Below are positions 8,325-19,509 of a stretch of DNA of 64,000 nt, in pieces. Position numbers and translations under genes: made by a program. This DNA is from Microbacterium mangrovi (lineage in GTDB: Bacteria > Actinomycetota > Actinomycetes > Actinomycetales > Microbacteriaceae): NCBI RefSeq assembly GCF_000802305.1, contig NZ_JTDK01000002.1:62001-126000 (forward strand). Reading direction: 5' to 3'. A model generated the notes under the pieces. The model saw only the letters and a list, made by a program, of their open reading frames with translations, made no database searches and had not been told where the DNA came from. Positions within the stretch are counted from its first letter, which is position 1. The number at the start of each line of letters is the position of its first letter.

Positions 8325-10940
8325 TTGAGCAACCGCACCATCAGCTTCAGCATCGTCGTTCCGCTCTACGAATCCGCTCCCTACCTGCCCGACCTGCTGG
8401 CGTCGTTCGCGAACCAGCACGGCGGGCCCTACACGGTGGAGTACATCTTCGTCGACGACGGGTCGCCGGACGATTCGGGCGACATCGCGCAGCGCTGGCT
8501 CGATGAGACCTCCCACCTCGGCCACGTGATCCGCCAGGAGAACCAGGGCGTGAGCGCGGCACGCAACGCGGGGATCGAGGCAGCCCGCGGCGAGTGGATC
8601 GGCCTCCCCGACGGGGACGACTTCGTCGGCACGCACTACCTTTCCGCGACGGCGAACGCGCTGCTCCACCACGGATCCGACGAGGTCGTCCTCGCGTCCA
8701 CGAACGTGCAGAACTACGACGAGGCCACCGACACGAGCACGCACAGCCACGTCCTCCGGTTCAAGTACGCCGACGGCACACAGCTGGTCGATCTCGAGAA
8801 GCATCCCACCTACATCCAGTCGCAGGCCGCATCGGCGTTCTTCCGCCGCGACCTCATCGACGCGTCGGGAGTGCGCTTCACCCGCGACCTGCACGTCGCC
8901 GAGGACGCCCTCTTCGTGGCCGAGTACCTCCTCGAAGCACCATCGGCGAACGTGCTGTTCCTCCCGCACGCCGAGTACTACTATCGCAAGCGCGCCGCCG
9001 GGAACTCGGCGGTGGACACCGTCCGCGAGAACCCCGACTTCTACTTCGGCCGATTCGAGCGCGGTTACCTTCCGCTGTTCCGCCGTGCAGCTGCCAAGGG
9101 TCACGTCCCCTTGTGGCTCGACCAGCTGTTCCTCTACGACGTGCGCTGGTTCCTGCCGCGCGAGGCCAACGTCACGCAGAAGGCGACCTGGTTCACGCCC
9201 ACGGAGAAGGCGGAGGTGCTCGCCGGCGTCGCCCACGTGCTGGAGCACGTCGCCGACCGGAGCATCATCGGCTACAACGTGACCGGACTCGGTGTCGATC
9301 ACCGCTGCCTGCTGCTCGCGCTGAAGGGATCGCCCATTCCGACCGAGGGCGTCGCCAAGATCGTGTCGTCCGATCGCCGCGGCATCGAGCTGCGCTACCT
9401 GTTCGTCGGCGAACGGCCTGACGAACGGTTCACCCGCGACGGCTCGCCCCTCACTCCCCTCACGACCAAGACCCGGCGACTGGACGTCTTCGACCAGCGA
9501 CTCCTCTTCGAACGGATCGTCTGGTTGCCGGCGGGCAGTGAGGTCGCCCTGCAGCTGAACGGCCGTGCTGTCAAGCTCTCCACCGGCTCCTACCAGGCTT
9601 TCGACCTGTTCCCTCGACAATCGGTCACGTTGGCGGCCACCAGCACTGCGCGGCGGATGTGGCGTCGGGCCCAGGGACGATTCCGCGCCGAAGTCGGGGC
9701 CCTTCTCCCCTGGACCTACCAGAATCGGGTCGGCACACGCGGCAGGGCCGACCGGCTCCGCACCCGGCGCCGGCTCACCCTCGCCCAGCGCACCGGCCGC
9801 GGCCGCCGCTTCGCGAACGCCTGGATCCTGATGGACAAAGTGCACGCCGCCGGCGACAGTGCAGAGTACCTGTATCGGCACCTGCAGCAGGAACGGCCCG
9901 ACGTGAACGCCTGGTTCGTGCTCGACCGTGACTCGTCCGACTGGGCGCGCCTGGATCGCGACGGGTTCCGGCTCGTCGCCTACGGCTCGCACACCCACCA
10001 GCTGCTGCTGAGCGAAGCCGCGGTCGTCATCTCCACCCACCTCGACGTGGAGATGACCGAGCCCATGCCGTTGAGCGCCTACCCGGGAAAGAAGCGCCCG
10101 TGGCGCTACGTGTACCTCGAGCACGGTGTGATGCAGCACGATCTCGCGATCTGGTTCAACCGCAAGCCGATCGACATCATCACCACCGCGAGCGTCGACG
10201 AGCAGCAGTCCATCGTCGAGGACTACTCGTCGTATACCCTCACCTCGCAGCAGGCCCGGCTGACCGGGTTTCCGCGACACGACGAGGTCGCCCGCCTGGC
10301 GGCGAACGCCGATCCGGCGGCGCGCAACATCGTGCTGTTCGCACCGACGTGGCGGCACACGATGCTGGCGCGCAAGACCGGGCAGGGCGAGCTTCGCGCG
10401 TTCGTCGAACCGTTCGAGCAGACGGAGTTCGCGCGCAACTGGCTGGGCCTGATCAACGACCCGGCCCTGGCCGAGATCGCGAAGCAGACGGGCACTCGGC
10501 TGGTGTTCCTCCCCCACCCGAACTTCCGCACGCAGATCGATCCGGGCCTGATGGCTCCCGGAGTCGAACTCATGACCTCGGTGGACGACGTGCACGAGCT
10601 GCTCACCCGGTGCCGAAGCGTCGTCACGGACTACTCCTCGATCTTCTTCGAGGCCGCTCTTGCGGGGGCCGACGTGTCGTACTTCCAGTTCGACCACGAC
10701 ACCTTCCTCAACGGCGGGCACACCTATGTCCCGGGCTACTGGTCGTACCCCGAGCACGGTCTGGGTCCGATCGGCTACACCGGCGACGAACTGGTCGACA
10801 TCCTGCGACGCCAGCTCACCGGAGACGGCTACGCAGCCGACCGCGAGTTCTTCGCGGCGCGGTTGAAGCGCACGCTGCCGATGGTCGACGGCCACTCGGT
10901 GGAGCGCATCACCGCCGAGGTCGAGCGCCTGTTGGCCTGA
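8325..10940 (+). CDS. GT2 glycosyltransferase fused to a CDP-polyol phosphotransferase
   Basis: 871 aa. The N-terminal half (about 5-500) is a GT2 glycosyltransferase ([22 protein letters not shown] near 42, LPDGDDF) paralogous to the 1180-2643 gene. The C-terminal part (about 500-870) is a TagF-like domain, with [11 protein letters not shown] near 598, [19 protein letters not shown], and [14 protein letters not shown] near 767. A single chain could therefore add a sugar and a polyol phosphate alternately, making a mixed repeat unit. Polymerases of this two-domain type are known from capsule and teichoic-acid loci. The start is TTG 8325, chosen because GGGGAAG lies about 6 nt upstream and the [11 protein letters not shown] strand follows within ten residues. 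It is the last gene before the rml operon. Confidence 0.87.
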   Translation: MSNRTISFSIVVPLYESAPYLPDLLASFANQHGGPYTVEYIFVDDGSPDDSGDIAQRWLDETSHLGHVIRQENQGVSAARNAGIEAARGEWIGLPDGDDFVGTHYLSATANALLHHGSDEVVLASTNVQNYDEATDTSTHSHVLRFKYADGTQLVDLEKHPTYIQSQAASAFFRRDLIDASGVRFTRDLHVAEDALFVAEYLLEAPSANVLFLPHAEYYYRKRAAGNSAVDTVRENPDFYFGRFERGYLPLFRRAAAKGHVPLWLDQLFLYDVRWFLPREANVTQKATWFTPTEKAEVLAGVAHVLEHVADRSIIGYNVTGLGVDHRCLLLALKGSPIPTEGVAKIVSSDRRGIELRYLFVGERPDERFTRDGSPLTPLTTKTRRLDVFDQRLLFERIVWLPAGSEVALQLNGRAVKLSTGSYQAFDLFPRQSVTLAATSTARRMWRRAQGRFRAEVGALLPWTYQNRVGTRGRADRLRTRRRLTLAQRTGRGRRFANAWILMDKVHAAGDSAEYLYRHLQQERPDVNAWFVLDRDSSDWARLDRDGFRLVAYGSHTHQLLLSEAAVVISTHLDVEMTEPMPLSAYPGKKRPWRYVYLEHGVMQHDLAIWFNRKPIDIITTASVDEQQSIVEDYSSYTLTSQQARLTGFPRHDEVARLAANADPAARNIVLFAPTWRHTMLARKTGQGELRAFVEPFEQTEFARNWLGLINDPALAEIAKQTGTRLVFLPHPNFRTQIDPGLMAPGVELMTSVDDVHELLTRCRSVVTDYSSIFFEAALAGADVSYFQFDHDTFLNGGHTYVPGYWSYPEHGLGPIGYTGDELVDILRRQLTGDGYAADREFFAARLKRTLPMVDGHSVERITAEVERLLA

Positions 10941-12839
<1,899 letters not shown>

Positions 12840-12883
12840 GCGCCGGTCGCCCCGCGAGCGAAGCGAGACGAAACGAGACCCGA

Positions 12884-14302
12884 ATGACCGAATTCAGCAA
12901 GCCCCTCGCCGCGCGCGAGACCGGCATCCCGGGCCTCGTGCTGTTCGATCTGCCGGTGCACGGCGACAGCCGCGGCTGGTTCAAGGAGAACTGGCAGCGC
13001 GAGAAGATGACGGCGCTCGGCCTGCCAGACTTCGGCCCGGTGCAGAACAACGTCTCGTTCAACGACGCGATCGGCACGACCCGCGGCATCCACGCGGAGC
13101 CGTGGGACAAGTGGGTCTCGGTGGCCACCGGCCGCATCTTCGGCGCCTGGGTGGACCTGCGCGAGGGGCCCACGTTCGGCGCGGTGTTCACGGCCGAGAT
13201 CGATCCGTCCACGGCGATCTTCGTGCCGCGCGGGGTCGGCAACTCGTACCAGACCCTCGAACCCGACACCGCCTACACGTACCTCGTGAACGACCACTGG
13301 TCGCCCACCGCGAGCTACACGTTCCTGAACCTCGCCGACGAGACGGTCGCCGTGCCGTGGCCGATCCCCCTCGACCGGGTGGAGATCTCCGCGAAAGACC
13401 TGGCCCACCCGCGACTGGCCGACGTCACGCCGATGGCGCCCGCCAAGGTCCTCGTGCTGGGCGCGGCCGGCCAGCTGGGCCGGGCGCTGCGCGCCGAGTT
13501 CGGCGACGCGCCGCACATCGAGTACGCGACCCGAGCCGACCTCGACCTCACCGCCGCCGACCTGGCGACGGCGCGCCGCTGGCGCGACTACGACACGATC
13601 GTCAATGCCGCCGCCTACACCGCGGTCGATCTCGCCGAGACGCCCGATGGCCGGCAGGATGCCTGGGCCGCCAACGCGACCGGGGTCGCCGCGCTGGCCG
13701 CCGTCGCGGCCGAAAACGGCATCACGCTCGTGCACGTGTCCAGCGACTACGTCTTCGACGGGTCGCTGCGGGGCGCGTACCCGGAAGATGCCGCCCTGCG
13801 GCCGCTCGGCGTGTACGGGCAGTCCAAGGCCGCCGGGGACCTGGCCGTCTCGACGGTCCCGCGCCACTACGTCGTGCGCACCTCGTGGGTGATCGGCGAC
13901 GGAAAGAACTTCGTGCGCACCATGCAGTCCCTGGCCGAGCGCGGCGTCGATCCGCGCGTCGTCGACGACCAGATGGGGCGGCTCACGTTCACCGAGGAGA
14001 TCGCCCGCGGCATCCGGCACCTGCTCGAGCACCGCGCGCCCGCGGGCGTGTACAACCTGACGGGGGGCGGGGATCCGACCAGCTGGGCCGACGTCGCCCG
14101 CGCCGTCTTCGCGGCCGCCGGCCACGATCCGTCCCGCGTCACCGGCGTCTCGACCGACGAGTACTTCGCGTCGGCGTCCGGGCCGACGGCTCCGCGTCCG
14201 CGCAACAGCGTGCTCGACCTGACCAAGATCGAAGCGACCGGCTTCGTCCCGGCGGATGCCGCGGCATCCCTGCAGAGCTATCTGGAGGCGGCACATGGCT
14301 GA
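12884..14302 (+). CDS. rmlCD: Fused dTDP-4-dehydrorhamnose 3,5-epimerase / dTDP-4-dehydrorhamnose reductase
   Basis: 472 aa. Residues 1-~185 are the RmlC cupin (GDSRGWFKENW, NNVSFNDAIGTTRGIHAEPWDK, FVPRGVGNSYQTL). Residues ~187-472 are RmlD (VLVLGAAGQLGRALR, VNAAAYTAVDLAE, HVSSDYVFDG, catalytic YGQSKAAGD, YVVRTSWVIG). One protein therefore carries out the last two steps to dTDP-L-rhamnose. The first domain is shorter than many stand-alone RmlC proteins and has HAEPWDKW where classic RmlC has HxQ, a variant I associate with these fusions. The start is ATG 12884, with only a weak purine-rich ACGAGA upstream. The 3' end overlaps the next gene by 8 bp. Confidence 0.93.
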   Translation: MTEFSKPLAARETGIPGLVLFDLPVHGDSRGWFKENWQREKMTALGLPDFGPVQNNVSFNDAIGTTRGIHAEPWDKWVSVATGRIFGAWVDLREGPTFGAVFTAEIDPSTAIFVPRGVGNSYQTLEPDTAYTYLVNDHWSPTASYTFLNLADETVAVPWPIPLDRVEISAKDLAHPRLADVTPMAPAKVLVLGAAGQLGRALRAEFGDAPHIEYATRADLDLTAADLATARRWRDYDTIVNAAAYTAVDLAETPDGRQDAWAANATGVAALAAVAAENGITLVHVSSDYVFDGSLRGAYPEDAALRPLGVYGQSKAAGDLAVSTVPRHYVVRTSWVIGDGKNFVRTMQSLAERGVDPRVVDDQMGRLTFTEEIARGIRHLLEHRAPAGVYNLTGGGDPTSWADVARAVFAAAGHDPSRVTGVSTDEYFASASGPTAPRPRNSVLDLTKIEATGFVPADAAASLQSYLEAAHG

Positions 14303-16298
14303 GGACGTCAAGGTCAGCGTGGTCGTCGCCACGTATCGGCCCGGAAAGGGCCTCGACCGGGTGATCAGGTCGCTCGATCGCCAGTCGCTTCCGCACGACG
14401 AGTGGGAGGCGATCTTCGTCGACGACGGCTCCCCGGACGACACCTACGCCCGGCTGCAGGAGCTCGCCGCGTCGCGTCCGTACATGCGGGTCACGCAGAT
14501 CGAGAACTCCGGCTGGCCGTGCCGCCCCCGCAACATCGGCACCGACCTCGCGCGCGGCGAGTACGTCGCGTACATGGACCACGACGACGAGCTGTACCCG
14601 GATGCCCTCCGCGACGGGTACGCGTTCGCGAAGGCCGCCGGGGCGGACGTCCTCAACGGCAAGGAGGCGCGCACCCACGACCCCGGCTGGGCGGTCGACA
14701 CGTACCGCGAAGATCTGCCACAGGCGAAGTTCCTCACCACGATGCACCCGCTGATCCCCGCGAATCCGCACAAGCTGTACCGCCGGGCGTTCCTGAACGA
14801 GCACGGCATCCGGTTCCGCGAGGGGGGCCGGGTGGTGTGGGAGGACATCTTCTTCAACGTGCTCGTCGCCAAGCACGCCGAGGTGATCTCCACGATGGCG
14901 AGCACCCCGTACTACCACTGGTACGTCACCGGCGGCAGCGGGTCGACCACGTTCCGCCGGTCGCGCGACGACTGGTGGGACTGGCTCGAAGAGGTGATCC
15001 GCGCCATCGACGCGGACCTCGACGCGGACGAACTGGCGACCCAGCGCGACCTCTTCCGGCGCCATCAGTATCGGTCACGTCTCATGGGCACGTTCAACAA
15101 CGTCTATCTGGCGCGCCCGGCATCCGAGCGCGCGATGCTGTTCAAGCGAGCGCACGCCATTCAGGCGGCATCCTTCCCCGAACGGGACGACGTCGCCCTC
15201 ACCCGCAACCTGACCATGCGCGCGCAGCTGCTGCGGTCCGGCGACGAGGCGCTCCTCGAATCGCTGCTCGCCGACGATCCCAACATCCCGGCCGAGTCCC
15301 GCGTGACCGGCGCGCGCTGGCGCGACGGGTCGGTCGAGCTCGATGTCGAGACCATGTGGGTGGACAGCACCGGGCGGCGCTTCCGGCACCGGATGCAGGA
15401 CGGTCGCATCGTGAAGGACCTCCCCGCCGGCTACGACGGCGTGTTCGCGCCCGAGCTGCTCGATGTCACCGACGACGTCGCCGGGGCGACCGTCGAGATC
15501 GGCGTGCGCTCGCAGAGCTCGCGGATCAATTGGATGGTGCCCACCGAGGCCCGGCTGCACTGGCTCGACGAGGGCAACGATCCGGACTTCTTCCTCACCG
15601 CGACCGGCCGGATCGAACCGGCCACGGCCGCGATGGGCAAGCCGCTCTCGCGCGGGATCTGGCACTTCACCGCCCGCGGGACGCTCGGCGGCACCACCCA
15701 GCACAAGATGATCCCGGGCGAGATCACGCCAGCGATCGTCCTCGACGAGACCGGCTCCGCAGCCGTGTACACCCGCCCGGACGGCAAGGTGGTGCTCGAC
15801 TTCGACCAGACCGGTCAGCCGCTGTCCGTCCTGGTGCAGCCGACCGGCACGGTGCGCCGCGACGGCGACCGCACCATCATCGACGTCACGGGCCTCCCGG
15901 CCGGGGCGGACTGGTCGGGCGCGACGAAGGTGGAGATCAACCCGGACGGCGCCGGCAAGCGCGCGGCCCGGTCCCTGCTGCGCAGCGGCCAGCTGATGCT
16001 CGGCCGCCCGCAGCGCACGGACGGCTGGTACAAGGCGGCCGCGACGATCGAGGTGGCCGGCGACCGGCAGCAGCTGGTGCTGGTGCGGCCGGACGCGGGC
16101 GCGGTGCGCCTGCGGATCGGCACCCGCGTGCCGGGCGTGAAGTCGACCTTCGTGTTGGAGAGCGGCCACCGCACCCTGCGGGCGATCGTCGAGAAGCCGC
16201 CGCGCAAGACCAGTCGCCTCCGTGACGCCGCCAGCCGCGTCAAGCGCGCCGTGCGCCGCACCGCGCGACAGACCGCCGATCGGATGCAGCGCCGCTGA
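14295..16298 (+). CDS. GT2 glycosyltransferase with long C-terminal extension
   Basis: 667 aa. The N-terminal GT-A domain (about 1-230) has [50 protein letters not shown], and YMDHDDELYPD at the DXD position. Residues ~330-640 are beta-rich with repeated TGR/TGQ segments and look like one or two substrate-binding modules. The last 40 residues are strongly basic and may contact the membrane. Coupling to rmlCD (8-bp overlap, GGAGG 7 nt before ATG 14295) makes rhamnosyl transfer a reasonable guess, but the donor is not proven by sequence. The stop is 9 bp from the end of the convergent GT-C gene. Confidence 0.85.
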   Translation: MAEDVKVSVVVATYRPGKGLDRVIRSLDRQSLPHDEWEAIFVDDGSPDDTYARLQELAASRPYMRVTQIENSGWPCRPRNIGTDLARGEYVAYMDHDDELYPDALRDGYAFAKAAGADVLNGKEARTHDPGWAVDTYREDLPQAKFLTTMHPLIPANPHKLYRRAFLNEHGIRFREGGRVVWEDIFFNVLVAKHAEVISTMASTPYYHWYVTGGSGSTTFRRSRDDWWDWLEEVIRAIDADLDADELATQRDLFRRHQYRSRLMGTFNNVYLARPASERAMLFKRAHAIQAASFPERDDVALTRNLTMRAQLLRSGDEALLESLLADDPNIPAESRVTGARWRDGSVELDVETMWVDSTGRRFRHRMQDGRIVKDLPAGYDGVFAPELLDVTDDVAGATVEIGVRSQSSRINWMVPTEARLHWLDEGNDPDFFLTATGRIEPATAAMGKPLSRGIWHFTARGTLGGTTQHKMIPGEITPAIVLDETGSAAVYTRPDGKVVLDFDQTGQPLSVLVQPTGTVRRDGDRTIIDVTGLPAGADWSGATKVEINPDGAGKRAARSLLRSGQLMLGRPQRTDGWYKAAATIEVAGDRQQLVLVRPDAGAVRLRIGTRVPGVKSTFVLESGHRTLRAIVEKPPRKTSRLRDAASRVKRAVRRTARQTADRMQRR

Positions 16299-16307
16299 GC
16301 AGGACGA

Positions 16308-17804
16308 CTATCCGCTGTGCCCCACCGTGCGGACGACCACCACGACGCCGTCGGGTGAGTGCAGCACCTCGCCGTCCGTGACGATGCGGTAGGACGCCTT
16401 CGACAGCCCGGTGTCGGGGCGGCCGAGGATCACCGCCGACCCGGAGGTCAGATAGCGCACGACGGTGCGCTGCCATTTCGCGTTGGACACGCGCGGAACG
16501 ATCTGCCCGTTCGCGCGCAGCTCCTGCGCCGGCCCGTAGGTGTAGCCGGTGACATCGGGCCAGAGCGGGCATCCGGCCCGCAGGTCGCGGCTGAGCACGT
16601 CGGTGACCGCGAGGAGGGTCGGATCGTCGGCGATGACGCAGCCGTCGACGGCCTGCACCTCCGCGGTGAGCCGCGGCGCGGGCACCTCCCGGCCGGTGCC
16701 GTGCAGCACCGTCGGGGCGTTGAGCGCGACCAGCAGCACCGCGACTCCGCCGGCGAACGCGAACCGCGCCCCGGGCACGCGGATGAGCTCGGCGACCCGC
16801 CCCACCGCCACGCCGAAGACGAGTGCGAGCATGGGCGCGGTGAGCGCGGTGTAGTGCAGGAAGAACGACGGCGCGGTCAGCAGCACGACCGCATCGGCGA
16901 CGAACAGCACGACGTACAGCCGCGCGCGGCGCACCGTGGCGGCGATCACGACCGCCGCGAGCGCGACGAGGGCGCTGACGATCGTCACGGTGTACTTGTT
17001 GACGCCGAGGTGCGCCAGCGCGGTCGGCGCGGGATAGTCGCCGACGATCATGTGCACGCGCGATCCGAGCGAGGGCGAAGCCCCGGAGCGACCGAGCTGG
17101 TCGAGGACGATCTCACCGACGGCGGCTGCCGGATCGGCGAGGAAGAACGGCAGGTAGATGAGGCATCCGCCGATCACGGCCCCGAGCAGCATCCGCCACC
17201 AGCCACGTCCGGACCAGGCGATGATGATCACGGCGGGCACGATGTACCAGATCTTGAATCCGCAGGTCATGCCCAGCGCGACCCCGGCCGCGATCAGCCA
17301 GCCCGGCTGAGCGCGCAGGCGCGGCCGCGACAGCACCACGAGCGCGAGCAGGATGCCGAGCGTGCCGAACGGCTCCAGCAGGATGCTGCGCTCCGCATAC
17401 ATGGCGACGTACGAGACGGCGTAGGCCAGCCCGCCGGCGGCCGCGGCGATGAATCCGAAACGGCGCAGGATCACCGCCACGAGGGCGGCGCTGATCGCCC
17501 CGACGAGCATGAAGCCGAGGTGCGCCGCGGCGAACCCGAGGGAATCGGACGTGAGGGAGCCGAACCACGCGAACGGGGCACCCGCGACGACGACTCCGGG
17601 CGGCTGGATGAAGAGGAAGTCCCGGTAGGGCAGCCGGCCGTGCACCAGCGCGGCCGAAGCCGCGTAGTAGACGCCGTCGTCATAGCCGCCGACGCCGAGG
17701 AGGCCACCGCCGCGCAGCACCATCAGCAGGCGCGCGCCGAAGGCGACAGCGGCGATCGACCCGTACAGGATCCACCAACGAATGTCGCGCGCGCCGTTCC
17801 TCAC
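16308..17804 (-). CDS. GT-C fold integral-membrane glycosyltransferase (paralogue 1)
   Basis: 498 aa with about ten hydrophobic segments. The first periplasmic loop carries GGYDDGVYYAASAALVHGRL then PYRDFLFIQPPG, the acidic-pair loop expected of GT-C enzymes (PMT/ArnT-like) that use polyprenyl-phosphate sugars. A soluble C-terminal domain (about 390-498) contains DGCVIADDP and ends with VILGRPDTGLSKASY. The start is GTG 17804 rather than GTG 17828, because from this codon to the conserved WW pair there are exactly 11 residues, as in both paralogues at 17865 and 24720. It is probably co-transcribed with paralogue 2, 60 bp upstream. Donor and acceptor are unknown. Confidence 0.8.
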   Translation of the reverse strand: MRNGARDIRWWILYGSIAAVAFGARLLMVLRGGGLLGVGGYDDGVYYAASAALVHGRLPYRDFLFIQPPGVVVAGAPFAWFGSLTSDSLGFAAAHLGFMLVGAISAALVAVILRRFGFIAAAAGGLAYAVSYVAMYAERSILLEPFGTLGILLALVVLSRPRLRAQPGWLIAAGVALGMTCGFKIWYIVPAVIIIAWSGRGWWRMLLGAVIGGCLIYLPFFLADPAAAVGEIVLDQLGRSGASPSLGSRVHMIVGDYPAPTALAHLGVNKYTVTIVSALVALAAVVIAATVRRARLYVVLFVADAVVLLTAPSFFLHYTALTAPMLALVFGVAVGRVAELIRVPGARFAFAGGVAVLLVALNAPTVLHGTGREVPAPRLTAEVQAVDGCVIADDPTLLAVTDVLSRDLRAGCPLWPDVTGYTYGPAQELRANGQIVPRVSNAKWQRTVVRYLTSGSAVILGRPDTGLSKASYRIVTDGEVLHSPDGVVVVVRTVGHSG

Positions 17805-17864
17805 GGTTCCATCCAATGCGGATCGCACTAAGAACGGGAGAAGAATCCCCCCTCGGAGGACTGT

Positions 17865-19388
17865 TCAGGGCATCTTCACGAGGACGATCTCGGCGTGCAG
17901 CTTCACACCGTCGGGCGTGGCGCGCACGATGCCGGGCTGGTGATGCAGGATGGTCCCCTTCGTGATCTCCAGGTACGACTTCTTGCTCAGCGCCGTGCCC
18001 GGCCGGCCGAGGATGACCGCCGGCTCCGACGTGAAGTACCGCACGAGGTGGGCCTGATACCGCTCATTCAGCCATCGGGGCACGACGGTGCCGTCGGCTT
18101 TCACCTCGCGGTCGGGGCCGTACGTGAGTCCCGTGATGTCCACGATGAGCGGACAACCCTGTTCGAGATTCCGCGTGAGCATGGAGGTCGCGGCGAGGAT
18201 GGTCGGGTCGTCGGAGAGGACGCAGCCCTTCACCTGGTGCGCCTTCGCCGTGAGCGCCGCCATCGGGATCTTGTCGCCGTAGCCGGCCCACACGATCGGG
18301 ACGTTCAGCGCCGCGACGACCGCCATCATCGCGACGGCGGCAGCCACGCCCACGCCGCGGATCGGAACGAGCTCGACGAAGCGCCCCACCGCCACGCCGA
18401 AGACGAGGGCCAGCATCGGGGACGTCAGCGCGGTGTAGTGCAGGAAGAACGACGGCGCGGTCAGCAGGATGGTCAGGTTCGCGATCAGCAGCACGACGTA
18501 CAGCCGCGCGCCGCGGACGGTGGCCGCGAGGATCGTCGCCGCCAGTGCGATGACCGCGAGTACCGCCGTGAGCCGGAGGGGGGTGAGGCCGTGGTGCGCG
18601 AGAGAGGGAGGGATGGTGAAGTCGCCCAGGATGAGGCCCAGCCGCTGCAGCGGCGGCAGCGACGCGTCGGCCCGCCCGAGCTGATCGAGGATGATCTGCT
18701 GCACGGCCGCCCCCGGATCGCGCAGGAAGAACGGGAGGTAGATGAGGCATCCGCCGATGATCGCCCCGAGAAGCATCCGCCACCAGCCGCGACGCGACCA
18801 CGCGATGATGATCAGTGCAGGCACCACGTACCAGATCTTGAAGCCCGCGGCCATGCCGAGGGCGGCACCGGCGGCGAGCAGCCACGGGGTGCGCGCCCGC
18901 CACGCTGGGCGCGACAGCACCAGCAGCGCGACGAGGATGCCGAGAGTGCCGAACGGCTCAAGCAGGATGCTGCGCTCGGTGAACACCGTCACGAACGAGA
19001 TCGCGTAGCCGAGCCCGCCGACGGCGGCGGCGACGAATCCGAAGCGTCGCAGGATGACGGCCACGAGCACGGCGTTGACGCTGCCGACGATCATGAACGC
19101 GACGTGTGCGACCGCGAAGCCGGTGGCATCCGTCGTCGCGGAACCGAACCAGGCGAACGGGGCGCCGGCGAGAACCACGCCCGGCGGCTGGATGAAGAAG
19201 AAGTCGGCGTACGGCATCCGGCCGTGCACGAAGGCGGCCGCGGCGGCGTAGTAGACGCCGTCGTCGTATTTGCCCACACTGTCGAGGCCCCCGCCGCGCA
19301 GCATCATGGCGAGTCGGGAACCGAAAGCGACGACGGCGATGACCGCGTAGAGGATCCACCATCGAGTGCTGCGCGCGCCTTCTGTCAC
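17865..19388 (-). CDS. GT-C fold integral-membrane glycosyltransferase (paralogue 2)
   Basis: 507 aa, closely similar to the 16308-17804 product along its whole length (KYDDGVYYAAAAAFVHGRMP, PPGVVLAGAPFAWFG, ERSILLEPFGTLGIL, GFKIWYVVPALIIIAW, FFLHYTALTSPMLALVFGV). It has multiple membrane segments and a soluble C-terminal domain with DDPTILAATSMLTRNLEQGCP. The role is presumably transfer of a lipid-linked sugar on the outer face of the membrane to the surface polymer. The start is GTG 19388, with TTTAAT 6 nt upstream and 11 residues to the WW pair. It diverges from the membrane-protein gene at 19510. Confidence 0.8.
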   Translation of the reverse strand: MTEGARSTRWWILYAVIAVVAFGSRLAMMLRGGGLDSVGKYDDGVYYAAAAAFVHGRMPYADFFFIQPPGVVLAGAPFAWFGSATTDATGFAVAHVAFMIVGSVNAVLVAVILRRFGFVAAAVGGLGYAISFVTVFTERSILLEPFGTLGILVALLVLSRPAWRARTPWLLAAGAALGMAAGFKIWYVVPALIIIAWSRRGWWRMLLGAIIGGCLIYLPFFLRDPGAAVQQIILDQLGRADASLPPLQRLGLILGDFTIPPSLAHHGLTPLRLTAVLAVIALAATILAATVRGARLYVVLLIANLTILLTAPSFFLHYTALTSPMLALVFGVAVGRFVELVPIRGVGVAAAVAMMAVVAALNVPIVWAGYGDKIPMAALTAKAHQVKGCVLSDDPTILAATSMLTRNLEQGCPLIVDITGLTYGPDREVKADGTVVPRWLNERYQAHLVRYFTSEPAVILGRPGTALSKKSYLEITKGTILHHQPGIVRATPDGVKLHAEIVLVKMP

Positions 19389-19394
19389 TGAGCC

Positions 19395-19400
19395 ATTAAA
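19395..19400 (-). promoter_or_regulatory. -10 box TTTAAT of GT-C paralogue 2
   Basis: TTTAAT ends 6 nt before GTG 19388. This is the only likely promoter for the two-gene unit with paralogue 1, and it diverges from TATCCT at 19498. Confidence 0.4.
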
Positions 19401-19497
19401 CCCGGTCGCGCCTGAGTAAAGGTGAAGATCCGCCCACAGCGCCGACCCGACGCGGCCCGAACCTGGAGGCGTCCAGGGGCGCGCCAGAAACGACGGC

Positions 19498-19503
19498 TAT
19501 CCT
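19498..19503 (+). promoter_or_regulatory. -10 box TATCCT of the polytopic membrane-protein gene
   Basis: TATCCT ends exactly 6 nt before GTG 19510 with no Shine-Dalgarno, indicating a leaderless mRNA. Confidence 0.45.
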
Positions 19504-19509
19504 GCCCGG

